Assembly: GCA_016758965.1 (NCBI GenBank)
Contig: JAEPRB010000121.1
Location: forward strand, 59,138 to 123,137
From: Circinella minor
Taxonomy: Eukaryota; Mucoromycota; Mucoromycetes; Mucorales; Lichtheimiaceae
Reading direction: 5' to 3'
Length of the DNA: 64,000 nucleotides
Shown: positions 13,888-25,604 of the stretch, piece after piece
Layout of the letters: each line of letters begins with the position of its first letter
How positions within the stretch are numbered: position 1 is the first letter of the stretch
The notes under the pieces: model-generated
Databases searched by the model: none
What the model was told of the DNA's origin: nothing
Seen by the model: only the letters and a program-made list of their open reading frames with translations
Position numbers and translations under genes: made by a program

Positions 13888-14629
13888 TTAATTGGTAAAA
13901 TCAGTGATTCGAGCTTGCTTATATGTCATCTCAGCTCTTTCCTTTGTTTCTTCTAGAAGCTTAATTTTTTTTCGCACCAAGTAAAAAATATCCAGATCGT
14001 CCTTGTCATCTAGGGAAAGTCTGTCAACAAATTGCTAGTAGCAGTGCTTTTTTTCCGCCAATTTGATACGGAGACTTTCTTCTACTTGCTTATAAAAGAA
14101 CCCTGTCTCATTAATATTATAGATGCGTTCAGGTGGAAACTCAGAAATCTTCGCTTTCACAGCATTGAATTTGTCTTGAATGTTATCAGCATTAACCTCC
14201 ACCTCTCCAGATTCACCATGGATACGACGAGATTTAAAACCATATCGCCTCATAAACTTAGTTAACCAGCCATTGGAAATCTGGAAATCCTCCGGTACTC
14301 CAAGCTGGCGACGCCTACACTGGATTTTGACTTGGTGAATAATGCTCGCCATGGAGATAGGTTGGCTTGCATTAGCCATATCAGTAACGTACTGAGGAAG
14401 TAACAATTTAAGTTCTAGGAGTGCAGGTTCTCGAATTTTTCTTGGCATTAAGACGGTGTTCAGTCATTGTCATATATTCTTCTTCTTTCTTCAAAATATC
14501 ACTTATAATTTGTTGACCAGGTAATTTATCCAGCTTAAATTCGTCTTTAGCCCATCGAGCAAGTCCAGATTGAGTTATTTTTTCTCTTTGCTTTCTCAAA
14601 CAAATAGCAAGTTTTTGGCGGTTTGTCAA
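13888..14629 (-). pseudogene. pogo/CENP-B-like transposase remnant without DDE core
   Basis: Reading right to left, an HTH_psq-type domain (TNRQKLAICLRKQREK...LARWAKDEF) starts near 14629. A single frameshift near 14445 joins it to a CENP-B-type HTH (LPQYVTDMANASQPISM..., GWLTKFMRRYGF). The start of the DDE domain reads ERIYNINETGFFYK, where the family has Asp (xYNMDETG), so the first catalytic residue is Asn. After KQVEESLRIKLAEKKHCY there is a TAG at 14035-14037. The same frame then continues as QFVDRLSLDDKDDLD... to KQARITDFTN and a stop at 13888, which looks like a pogo C-terminal tail. The catalytic core is thus deleted, while the DNA-binding half and the tail are kept. Confidence 0.8.
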
Positions 14630-14911
14630 TGCAGATTCTTTGCCTATTGTTGATAATAATTAATAGTAGATAATTGAATACAGTAAAGTAAGAATAAAAT
14701 AAAAGAATAAAATAAAAGAATAAAAACGATCTTTATTAAACAAAATGTCATCTTTTTTTATATAATATAGCTTAATTTAATTATAGTTATTCGTCCAGTA
14801 TATTCTACATATTACTATCGACTGAGTTTCAATTCGTTAAACCGGTAATTCGCTAAACCGGTACCAATCCTCACATATATTGGGTACCGGTTTAGCGAAT
14901 ACTCACTGTAA

Positions 14912-15649
14912 TATGATTCACAACTATCAATTGTACTAACTATCGTAATCTTTTTTAAAAGCAGTGGTCAAAATGAGAACTGATATTTGAGGTGACACCA
15001 ATGTCGGTCAAATATCCAGCAGAACTCGAATAGACAAGGAATCGGAGGATACGAGATTAGATGGATGGGATAGAAATACTCAGACACACAAGTTGAAAAG
15101 AAGGACCCATTGAAGGGTGAAAAGTGTATGTTCTCATTTATATAACGCTGGAGGGGGAAAAGCAGGTTTTTTTTAGCATAATGTTAATAATGGTATAATG
15201 GCTTTGTTTGTTTGCCATCGCAGAATCATATACGATCAGTTATCATCGAAACGAGATGTCTCTACATGATTTTATGAACCAAGTGAAAAAGAAGTTACTT
15301 GATTACACTATATTTGCTGGCTGATAAACTATAATCTCTATGTGGTTGTTTCGGTATGGCGACCCGTTTCTTGTTCTGTATAATATATTTCCGTATTATA
15401 TTGTGTGGATTGCATTTATGCTTATAACAAATTTTGTGTTGCACCCTCCCATCTCTTTCTCGCTGAAGTTAAAGTTATACAAGGCACCACGCACTCTCTC
15501 CTTTTAATATTCTTTCAATAAACATCGATGGTTTATCCTTTGCTAGTCAGACTTATCGACCGAGTTTTCTTGTCGCTGGAACACGAGTGATTACCTTCGT
15601 TTACGTGTAAAAGAAAAGGGAAGAACAGAGATAAAATGGTAATTATAAT
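14912..15649. other. intergenic, no gene seen
   Basis: No supported coding sequence, RNA gene or repeat was found between the pogo-type element and the GC-richer island at 15.7 kb. Confidence 0.45.
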
Positions 15650-16045
15650 ATTAATGATGAGTATAATAGAATGGTTAGTAGTAAGAAAAGAACCATGAAG
15701 AAGTTAAATAAGGGTATGTTTATATTTATAGGGTCTCGTCGTCCTTGTCCGTGTACTGTGCCACCACCATCACTTCCACAATAATAACAATAAGTGGAGA
15801 GACGAAGACGGGGCAGATCACGTCTGGAAGCTGAAGTGCACTCAACACACCGAGCTGCCCAACAGCAACGACCACACCGAGCGGAAGCCCAAATGTTAGG
15901 ACGCTTCAGAGATTGTATTCATGAGTAAGTCGCGCGATTTTTGTTTTTGTGTATGTGGTTACACTTCTCCACTTGATAACTTACAGGACTTTTAAAACTC
16001 TACATATCATAGCAAAGAAAAACCTTAAGAGCACAGGCTTTTGAA
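15636..16045 (+). CDS. possible small spliced gene in a GC-rich island (unrecognised)
   Basis: The stretch 15731-15930 is much richer in G+C than its flanks, and more than one frame stays open across it. One plausible reading ends in exon sequence GRSRLEAEVHSTHRAAQQQ...MLGRFRDCIHE. It is followed by a well-formed intron (GTAAGT near 15923 to TTACAG near 15987) and a last exon ETFKTLHIIAKKNLKSTGF with a stop near 16043. An upstream ATG followed by GTAATT at 15636 would allow an ATG-only first exon, a pattern seen in some fungal genes, but the joints between are uncertain. On the minus strand a valine-rich, membrane-like frame is also open. No family is recognised, so strand and structure remain open. 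Confidence 0.25.
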
Positions 16046-16534
16046 AATCCGTGATAGGCAGAATACACTAAACATAAATAAACTGTTATCAATAAACAAA
16101 GATGGACTTGCATTGTTATATAATCAAAACTGTCGTCGTGGTTACGACAATATCATCAGTGTCTCTTCAGTACCTGTTACAATAGCAACAACCTATCCCA
16201 TTTGTTTAATTTATGAAAAAAAAGTAGGCTCTGTTGCTAGACTACTATTACGACTTGTATATTTTATCATTCTACCCCAACTACAACCAAGAACAGCATA
16301 TGTTCATTGTACTTGGCAAACATTGATAAAATAAATTTGTTATAAGCCAGGACGTTTGTTTTATATTTGTTGCATCGACCCTATTCGACTTAATGAGAAT
16401 ACTAAAAATATCGAGTACAGAAAAACCATGTTTATTTAGTGCTTTTATGCTCTCATATTTTTAAAACTATTATTTGTTCCTTTATTATTAAATAAAATAG
16501 TCAAAGCTTTATTTGGAATCTTTTCTTTCACTGG
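16046..16534. other. intergenic, no supported gene
   Basis: A 97-codon frame at 16041-16334 overlaps the end of the doubtful gene above and has no recognisable family. Nothing else stands out. Confidence 0.4.
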
Positions 16535-16700
16535 GCTGTTAGCCGCCAAATAAAAAACAATGAACGCCATACTAATAATATAGAGACGCCAAATCATAAA
16601 ATTTCAGCCGCCAGGTTGAAAAAAACCAAGCGCCAAATAAAAAATACATCACGCCATGTTGAAAAAAACCCAGTGCCAAGTTGAAAAAAATCAGCCGTCT
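16535..16700. repeat. degenerate interspersed short repeat (CGCCA...GTTGAAAAAAA)
   Basis: The unit is roughly CGCCAAATAAAAAA or CGCCAGGTTGAAAAAAACCA. It recurs about six to seven times with variants (CGCCAAATCATAAAATTTCAGC, CGCCATGTTGAAAAAAACCC, TGCCAAGTTGAAAAAAATC). Spacing is about 20-30 bp and irregular. It produces several spurious minus-strand ORFs rich in Phe and Leu. Confidence 0.7.
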
Positions 16701-18618
16701 GAAACGAGGAAAAATCCTGTACAGTAATGATTGGCAATAACAATGTAGCAAAATACCTGATACTTGGAAACTCCACATTATTTATGAAAATCAGCATCAT
16801 GTGACGGCATGCAACTTCCCTGTTTACACTATCCAGGAATATTTGAATAAGGAAGGAATTTTAATAATGTTCAATGATAATACTTGTACATTTTTCAAAA
16901 TGTGACCGGCCTTGCCGACAAATCTTTTATAGAACTCTCAACATTTTTGAAATACCATCGGATTTCCTGGATATACGTAGAAGTTTATGCGTTGATTTCA
17001 AAAAAGGAACTAAAAAACTGGAAAACTACCGATGGCTAAGTTGACAGATTGATATTAAATAAATCCCGCATAGTTGATCAGCAATGATCCTGATAATTCC
17101 CCTGGGTTTTGTTGCTAAAGCTACTTTTAACTTCCATATACATTTGGATGATACAGCAAAAGAGGAAATTCTGTTAGAGGTGTAACTTTTATGCAATTCA
17201 GTGTATACATTACTTTTCTCATTACTCTCCACAAGCTTGGTGTCAGCATATGTCTCTTTATAAAGGACACAAGCTGTGCCATACTATAATAAACGAAAGC
17301 GAACTGCTGGCACTATAGTGTTGAATGCGACGCTGGTACATGCAGCAGTCATTGTATCGAGTTTCTCAGCAAAGCTATTATAGATACTATTGAAAATACG
17401 TGAAAGACGCATGCATTCATACAGATCAGTCCATCTTGTGGAACAAAATAGCTACAAATCTATTTATATTACTCTTTCATCCTTCGTTCTCAATCCAGTA
17501 GAAGAGTTTTGATCAAACATGAAATTAATTATAATATATGGTCAGCTTTGTTAGTCTTAAGCTAAATATCACTAACTTGGCGAGTGTTCTAAAATAATAA
17601 GTTGAGTGAGAAGGATTAATGCAAAAATATAAATAGGGAAGTTAGTAACGACGCAAATCAAGATGTGAATTCTCTTTTCGGGGGTTATCACATTTATTTG
17701 ATTTCAGTTCAACAATGTCTTTATTTCCATTGATCATTGTCAGCTTGTGACCGGCCCCATCATAATAATTATCCTCTTCATTTAGTATCATCAGTTTGTA
17801 CTATTCTTTTTGCTAAAACAAATAGCAACCTAACAAAAACAAATAAAATTTTGAATTGTTGGGACTAATATTTTTTTAAAAAAAATGAAAAGACGAAAGA
17901 ATAATACAAGCAGAGTTTTTTTAAAAAAAAGTTTATTATATATGTTGACAACAATTATGGTAATTAGTCTTTACCCCAGATTTAAGCTGTGTGTGCTGTG
18001 TGTGTACTGTGGACCGGGGTATTCATTATTTATCATCAAGCTTTAATCTTTCTCAAGCTCCTCTCTGTTTCTCAACTTACAATAATAATGATTCTCCCCA
18101 CTCGATTTGGAATAGATTATTTCATAAATATACATCACTTTTTTTTTCTCAGTTTAAACCCCCATTGTTGTTATCCTTTTTCACGTAACGTGTGAATAGT
18201 TTGTTAAACCGACAATGTCCGAGTTGGGATGAGAGTCTTTTTTTTTTATCTATTTACTTGTTTAACTTGTACTGTATATGCTGTTTTTTATGTTCTCATG
18301 ATCTCTTTTATCTCATCAATGTATTCTAATATTCTTGACTATAAATATGTAAAAGAAAAATGATCTCTGAGGAGAAAAGATTAGCCAGTATTGCTATAAG
18401 TGAAAAAAAAAAAAGGGTATTCATGCAGTCGGCAATAGTAATAAAAAAAAATTTATAGGCTTTGATTTAATAATGAAATAATAACACCAGCCAAACAAAA
18501 AGCGATCTTTTTTTGTAACCCTTCCGTAAATTTGGTAATAAGGTTGGAAGTCAGCAATGTTTGAACTGACTTAAATGGTTCCTTCGGAATTTCTAAAACA
18601 ATTTCCTTTCTTTTTGCA
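16701..18618. other. 1.9-kb intergenic region upstream of SSADH
   Basis: No gene, RNA or transposon end was found. Homopolymers of A and T are frequent. The 17.9-18.2 kb ORFs are short, Ser/Phe/His-rich overlapping frames without family features. Confidence 0.5.
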
Positions 18619-18625
18619 TATAAAA
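18619..18625 (+). promoter_or_regulatory. TATA box of the SSADH gene
   Basis: TATAAAA lies 33 bases upstream of the chosen ATG at 18658 in an otherwise pyrimidine-rich leader. The short distance implies a very short 5' leader or a start slightly downstream. Confidence 0.45.
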
Positions 18626-18657
18626 ACCCACCTTTTCCTGGCATACTTTTACACGCG

Positions 18658-20895
18658 ATGATTAGTGCAGCTGTACGTACACCTTACCTTAGAGCCTGTC
18701 TTAATCAATCTCGTGCTCCTTTAACAAGAAAATTATTATTCAATATGTCTGCTCGTAGTATTGTTACTACTGCTGAAGTTCCCAAGGTTTGTTATTGTCC
18801 TTTGGTTTTATATTATATTTGTGTTCATACTCGACTATTTCCTTTCTTTAAATAACTGACAAAGGCAATCCATGGGCCCTTTTTTTTTTATATAACTATA
18901 ATTATAATAATAGTTATCCGACCCTTCTTTGTTCCGTACTGGAGCTTTCATTAACGATGAATGGATTACTTCTGATAACACCTTCACTGTTACTGGTAAG
19001 TTTATTTGTTTTCTTTTCAAAAAAGAAAAGCGGATTATTATTATTTTTTTCAAAACGCGCGTAAAAGTTTTTAAGTGACGCTTATGTAACTAATTATGTC
19101 TCTCTTTCCCTCTTTTTTCATAATAATGATGGTTATTATTTTTTATTTTTATTATTAACAAAACTAAATAGATCCTGCTTCTGGCAAAGAAATCGGTAAG
19201 TTGCCTGACTTGAACGGTCAAGATACCAAAAAGGCCATTGATGCTGCTTCCGAAGCTTTCAAGACCTGGTCTCAAACCACTGGCAAGCAACGTCATGATT
19301 TGTTGAAAAAGTGGTATGATTTGACCATGCAACATCAAGCTGATTTGGGTACCATTTTGACTCAAGAAAATGGTAAGCCTTATCCTGAAGCCAAAGGTGA
19401 AGTTGCTTATGGTGCCAGTTTCTTTGAATGGTTTGCTGAAGAAGCTGTTCGTTCCTATGGTACTGTTATTCCTTCCCATATTCCTAGCCAACGCTTCATC
19501 ACTATCAGACAACCTGTTGGTGTTGTTGGTATTATCACTCCCTGGAGTAAGTATATTTTTTTCAATTTTTTTTTTTTTTTTTTGGTTTTTAATTCTGAGT
19601 GATTTCGGTGGTTATTTTAATTTGAAAATCAATTGGAAGGAGCGACAATATAAGGGATAGGAAGGACAAGGGAAAAAAAGAAACCCGTGTGTGTGTGTGT
19701 AAATGAGTCTAATTATGGTAAAAACCTGACAAATCGTAAACTCTGTTTTTTCTATTATTTTAGATTTCCCCAATGCTATGATTACCCGTAAGGTCGGTGC
19801 TGCTCTTGCTGCTGGTTGTACCGTCGTTATCAAGCCTGGTGCTGAAACCCCTTACTCTGCGTTGGCTTTGGCTGAATTGGCTCAACGTGCCGGTATTCCC
19901 AAGGGTGTTATCAACATTGTTACTACGGATAAGAATGTTGCTGAAGTTGGTAAGGAATTGTGTACCAACCCTATTGTTAAGAAGATCTCTTTCACTGGTT
20001 CCACACCTGTTGGCAAGTTGCTTATGTCTCAATCTGCTGGTACTATGAAGAAGGTTTCTATGGAATTGGGTGGTAACGCTCCTTTTATTGTCTTTGATGA
20101 TGCTGATGTTGATTCTGCTGTTGAAGGTAATAATATATAAAAATATGGACTTTTTTATTTCTTTGGAGAGATTGTATATATATAAGAAGAATGTGTGGAT
20201 TGGGCAATTTATAAGTGATAGATTTTGTTGCGGCCCAAGTACATTATTTCTAAATGTTGATTGTATTTATTATAGGTGCTATTGCATGTAAATTCCGTGG
20301 TTCTGGTCAAACCTGTGTCTGTGCCAACAGAATCTACGTTCAAAAGGGTATTTACCCCTTGTTCGCATCTCGTTTAGCTGAAAAGGTTGCCCAATTCAAT
20401 GTTGGTAACGGTTTCCTTGGTGAAACCACACATGGTCCTTTGATCAACGATAAGGCTATTATCAAGGTACAACGCCATTTGGAAGATGCTGTTAGCAAGG
20501 GTGGTGAATTATTGACAGGTGGTAAGCATTTGGGTGGTAACTTTTTCGAACCTGCAGTTATTGCTGGCATGACCAATGACATGGCTATTGCTACCGAAGA
20601 AACTTTCGGTCCTATCGCTGGTATTTTCCAATTTGAAACTGAAGAAGAAGTTCTTAAACTTGCTAATGATACTGAATTTGGTCTTGCAAGTTATTTCTAC
20701 TCTCGTGATATTGGACGTATCTGGCGTATGGGTGAAAAGTTGGAAAGTGGTATGGTTGGTGCCAACACACCTATTCTTTCTAGTTGTTACACACCTTTCG
20801 GTGGTATCAAGGAAAGTGGTATGGGTCGTGAAGGTTCTCTTCACGGTTTGGATGATTACACTCATATCAAGTATATCAACATGGGTGGTATCTAA
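18658..20895 (+). CDS. succinate-semialdehyde dehydrogenase (NAD(P)+), mitochondrial
   Basis: Five exons (18658-18786, 18914-18995, 19172-19546, 19764-20126, 20276-20895) encode 522 residues. The first 40 are rich in Arg/Ser/Leu without acidic residues ([19 protein letters not shown]...), a mitochondrial targeting signal. [17 protein letters not shown] opens the aldehyde dehydrogenase fold. NAD-binding motifs include IITPWNFPNAM and FTGSTPVGK. The general base Glu is in MELGGNAPF (about 295), the nucleophile is Cys330 in GQTCVCAN, and [15 protein letters not shown] is the C-terminal signature typical of the SSADH branch. Cys332 matches the second Cys of the redox-switch loop of human SSADH. 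The enzyme is the last step of the GABA shunt, yielding succinate. Introns are small and GT-AG. Confidence 0.94.
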
Positions 20896-21301
20896 GAAAA
20901 AAAAAAGAACTACTTTTTTTTTAACAAAACAAAATATCTTTCCCCAATTTATCCTTTGTACATAACCCATAATAAATATATTATTTTCTTTCGTCAAATA
21001 TTGTTATTTTTTTTAAAAAAAACCCCGTCTATACAGGTATTTATTGTGATTATGATCAATTTTGCCGTAGTGATGGTGATAGTGAAATTAAATTAATGAA
21101 TTACAAGAAAGAAGCGAGGGTATATAGCGATTCATTGCAAAAAAAAGGGGGCGGGGGCGGATAGTAATGGTTGATGGCCTATACAAAGATCATCAAAATA
21201 ATATATAATATGGGGTGGTATGTGTTGCTATGCTGTTATTTTTATATGTTAAATAATGCTAGGATATGCTTTTACAAGCTTATAGTGATTACTAGAGAGC
21301 A
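20896..21301. other. convergent 3' intergenic gap
   Basis: This is the shared 3' region of SSADH (plus) and the coiled-coil gene (minus). It contains A/T runs and a G-rich patch near 21147-21160, and no gene. Confidence 0.6.
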
Positions 21302-22951
21302 CTAATTTCTTGGTTTTTTACTATAGGGTTCTGGAAAATTTTCATTTGGATAAGAGCGCTTATTATATGAGGTAGTAAGTGGAGAGTTTTGAAAAGCATC
21401 TCGTTCCATTGACAAAGTTCTTTTATATTCAGAAAGTTTCTATATAGAGTGTATATATTGATAAATATCATGATTAGAGAGATATACAGTCTTTTATACA
21501 ATAAATTTATCTTTTTTTTTCTTACCAATCGAAGCTCTGCTATAACAGCTTTATAGTGCTATAAGAAAGAAAAAGAATTTTTGCATTTTAGTTTTAAGTT
21601 GTTTTTTTCCCTCACTTTTTTGATTGAAATCTTACATTGTTTGCTTCCCGAAGTTGATTTTCTGTATTCTGGAAATCTTTAATTTTTTTCTGTATTGATA
21701 AATCTTCAGACGACTAGATAGTAGCAGATTATTTAGTTAATGGAGTTGATTGAATAAAGTATTAATAATTATTTGATTTATATATAAACAAATAAACACA
21801 ATCGTCTCATATATACCTGGCGTGCACTTTTACTACTAGCTAATTGATTATATCTTCTTTCTTGTTCGTCCAAAACATCTTTATATTGTGTAATTTTCGA
21901 CTCTGCTTCCTTTAATGCCTCTCTACCAGCATTTGATATATTTCGAACTGCCAGTTGCAATGTTTCTCGAGTAACATCACGTTCTTTCTTAGCCTTTTCA
22001 GCCTAAAATTGTTTTTTAACCCGTTAAAATCGTCTTATTAATTACGCTAGATGAGAAAAAAAAAGCAAAAATATAAACCTCTTCTTTCCAACGTTGAACT
22101 TCTTCTTTTAATTCCTTTTGTTCCTCTACGGCTACATTTTTAGCAGTCTTTAATGCGACAATATTCGCCTTGTAAACTGCAATATCGCCCTTCATTCGAT
22201 CTGTTTCAGTACGCAACTCAATATTATCTGCTGCTACTCTTCCGACTTCTGTTGCTTGAGCAAGTAAAGTTTTGTTTTGAATCTGTAGTTTATTTAATTG
22301 ATGATTTTGTTCACTGATTTTCTCTTGCATTTCTTTTTTTATTCGATTCATTTCAACAAGCTGCTGATGAGTAATTGCATAAGAGCCATTTTGATTGATA
22401 CTTGGTGCCATTGGAGCTGCTGCTGCTGCTGCTGCTGCTTCTTTTTCTGTTGTGAGCTGATTATATAAATCAGCTGTTGCTGTTTTCAATTTGGATACTT
22501 GTTTATTTTGTTCTTGAAATCGTATGTTAATTCTTTTGACAAGTTCTTCGTCTTTCAAAAGAGCATCCTGTCCCGAAGGTAAATCCAAAACATTTTTCAT
22601 AACCAGTTGCCGAAGTCGTTCATAGTTATTTGAATCTTTGCTTACCAAATTACTGTGCGAAGAAAGTTGAGCTTGTAATGAATTGTTTTCATTACCAAGT
22701 CTTGCATTCAATTGTTTTAATGCTGCCATTTTTTTGTCGGCAAGTTGAACTTGATTTTTTAAATGTTGAATTTGTGTCAAATGAGTTTGAGAAACGTGTC
22801 GATTCGTGTCAAGTTGATTTTTATACGTGTCACGTTGAGATGTTACCATGTGTTGACATTGATCTAAAAGTTGCAGCGTTTGTTTAAACGTCAATGATTC
22901 ATATTTTTTTTCTTGTTGTTGTTGTTGTTGTTGGGGTGCCATGAGAAGCAT
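21302..22951 (-). CDS. coiled-coil protein, family not recognised
   Basis: Five exons (22079-22951, 21817-22002, 21636-21713, 21526-21558, 21302-21439) join without frame breaks to a 435-residue protein. After a Gln-rich start it is almost entirely heptad-like helix: residues about 15-130 and 200-390 are rich in Leu, Gln, Glu and Lys at a/d spacing. An eight-Ala linker (about 170-180) and a short SKSARQ-type break interrupt this. The last exon is Ser/Tyr/Pro-rich and ends KKPRN. There is no enzymatic motif, signal peptide or membrane segment. A structural, tethering or centrosomal-type scaffold role would fit, but this is only inference. A second Met four codons in (MAPQQQ) could also be the start. 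It converges on the SSADH gene with a 406-bp gap. Confidence 0.75.
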
Positions 22952-25539
22952 TTTTGTTTTGTTTTGTTTTCGCTGTAAAGGAATATAAAAAAAAAATAGT
23001 TTTTACTGGCGGTTTACTAAATATAATATTTATCTGTTTAGAAAATTCTCGGAAACGTTTTCTATTTCATGCATAAAATATTCTGATCCGATCATAATTT
23101 AAGGGTATGATAAAATGATGGATCCACATAACCGGTTTTATATATATATTGTAGCTTCAAACAACCTAATTTTAATTTTTGACATAAATTTCGCACGTAC
23201 AACGATTTGAATGTAAAAACGAATCTTTTTCTTGTTTGTATTATGATACACATACAAGATGTTTTTGAGTAAACATTTTTTATCCATATATATATTGTAT
23301 TTGTATATAACGGGAATAAGTAGTAACAGATCATTTTCTTTAAATTAACCCCCCCCTAGTGATTTTATATTAATGAAGCCGAAAAAAAAACACATTACTT
23401 TTGCATCACCTCCATCTTCTACAATGAAATTTATTATTACGTCCAGGCCCTTTATATTTTTATAGAAATACATAGCATTTTCACAATGTAAAAATATTCT
23501 TTTCTTAATTTTTAATAAGTATATCGAACACAATTTTTTTTTCTAAATATGGTTATGCTGTGGGAAAAAAAGATAAGAAAATGGAAAACGGCCATTCATT
23601 GTTATTAAAAAGTGACCACAAAAGCGGTGAAGTTAACTTGTATTTCTTTTCCTTGTCCAATGAATGTTTAATAGTTAGTTGTCATTAAGCGTTTTTATAT
23701 ACAGTATCTCATATTCCATTCTGATTTGAGTAATTCGTCTATATGATATTTTTGTTGCCTACGAAAATTTGTTCCAGCATATGATGTATTTATGTAAGAT
23801 CTGTGAGACACATATATCTTATTGTATCTAATAATAACTGCTGATACATAATTTAATAAGCTTGGACTATCTGATATAATCGAACACAATTCCTTTAAAT
23901 CGTCTAGTCTATATATGTTTATAAATATGTATAGCTTACAGCAGAAATATATTAAGCAACTATATACAAAAGAAAGCTTTTGATTGTATTGATAAGTTAC
24001 TTAAATTTTACTATGTAAGCATTTTGAGAATTACTTAATATAAGATTACTTTAAATGATTTACAAGCACAAGTAGTAATCAAGATTGTGCGCCACTGGGC
24101 ATTATCTCTAGAGAGACAAAGAATATACAATTCTACGCCGTGACCAAAAAAAGGTGGGGTTACACAATAATAATCCAAATATCGTAGCAGAAATCAAAGA
24201 ATATTTATGAAACATATGTTATAATAAATAATAAAAAAGATGAATAACAAAAGCTGATATTTATAATCTTTTACTTATATTGTATATATATATAATTCAT
24301 AAAGAAATACTTTTTTTTTCTTTGTCACAAAATACTACATACGTAGGTTATTGAGATAGATTTGTGTCAAAAGTTTTTTTTTATAATCCATATGATAAGG
24401 TTCAAAACCAACATGGTAATTTGTGTATCCTTGTATTTAATTACTTGGCAAGTGATTTACGTACCATAAAGTAATTCATCATCAATTTATCCACGCTTTT
24501 ATATGCTTATGAAATGTGTTACCTATTTTTCTTTTTTTTTTTTTCGCCACCAACTATAATTTATTAGATAATAGTTTCATAATAATTCTGCATTAGTTTC
24601 CTAACATGCGGACATTATGTTAAACTATTATTGTTATTATTATCTACTATTTATTTATTTAAATGCTAAGTAACAGGTGGTTGTTGTTTAATGATTGGTT
24701 CTAAACATATCACCCGGTTACCACATGTTGTTTACAAATGTAACAAAATAATGGGGTTTCCTATAAATGACAAACATCAGGGACAAAAGAAAAAAAAAAG
24801 TGATTAACTTACAAAAAGTGTCAAACTATAAGAAGTAATAATGAACAGAAGTGAAAACAAAATGATGATGCATAATTAAATAATATCAAGAGTGAAAGGG
24901 ATAAAGGGATTGGGAAACGAAAGGGGGAAAGGAGAAAGGGAGCATATGCAAAATCCCTATAAACAGAGGGTAACCAATGAAAAGATGAACGGTTGTTCCT
25001 TATTCAGCAATTTTTTTGAAGCTTTTTTTGTTACATGCTACTTGTTGTTACTAAAATAAAGGGTAAACAATTATGAAGCAATTCCTAGGTACTAGTCATG
25101 GTTTCAAATAAATGTTTTATTATACATTGTAAACCCTTCTATTATATCAAAAAATTCATTTAACAACATAACACTTTTCTTCTCCTAGTTCATAACTCAA
25201 ATTAGAATGATCTTATATATCTATTCATTATGCTTATTCTATAGTAATGTAAGTGTTTACCTATGGTTATCCGAACGTCGGTCTTTTTAGAAGGGGGGTT
25301 TTTTTTGGCTCATTTTCATAAAGTCCTCTTTCAGCTTCCTTTTTTTTTTTACCTTTTCCCTTCCCTTTTTTTTTTCTCTTTTCTTCTTCTTCTTCTTCTC
25401 GTTCTTGCCTTGACGCTAAGGTACGCCAAAGAGCAAGAAAAAAAAGTGCTTCGCTTTTTTTCAAGCAGGCTACTTTTGTGCCAGCCCAAAAGCGACATTT
25501 TCTTTTTTTTTCTTTTTTGTTTCATTGTTTTCCTAATTC
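22952..25539. other. 2.6-kb intergenic region, no gene seen
   Basis: AT-rich DNA with short overlapping ORFs of low complexity. The last 300 bases are strongly pyrimidine-rich (CTTCTT and CCCCT runs) and are probably the promoter and leader of the folliculin-like gene. Confidence 0.55.
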
Positions 25540-25546
25540 TATAAAA
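25540..25546 (+). promoter_or_regulatory. candidate TATA box of the folliculin-like gene
   Basis: TATAAAA begins an A-run 65 bases upstream of the ATG at 25605, followed by CCCCT-rich leader sequence. A TATA-like string is easily met by chance in this AT-rich DNA. Confidence 0.3.
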
Positions 25547-25604
25547 AAAAAAACTCGCCTTTTATTTCCCCTTTCCCCTCCCCTCCCCTTTTTGTCACAT
25601 ACTT

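Larger units (their letters stand above)
13627..14911 (-). mobile_element. pogo-type DNA transposon with catalytic-core deletion
   Basis: The element runs from CAGTGAGTATTCGCTAAACCGGT at about 13628 to its inverted copy ACCGGTTTAGCGAATACTCACTG ending at about 14909. The 23-bp terminal repeats are perfect, and both ends are flanked by TA, the target duplication of the Tc1/mariner/pogo superfamily. The CAG-type terminus is typical of pogo elements. The total length is about 1.28 kb, too short for an autonomous pogo element. It carries a remnant transposase on the minus strand (separate entry) and extra internal copies of the terminal core motif. The perfect ends suggest fairly recent movement, presumably driven by a transposase encoded elsewhere. 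Confidence 0.9.
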
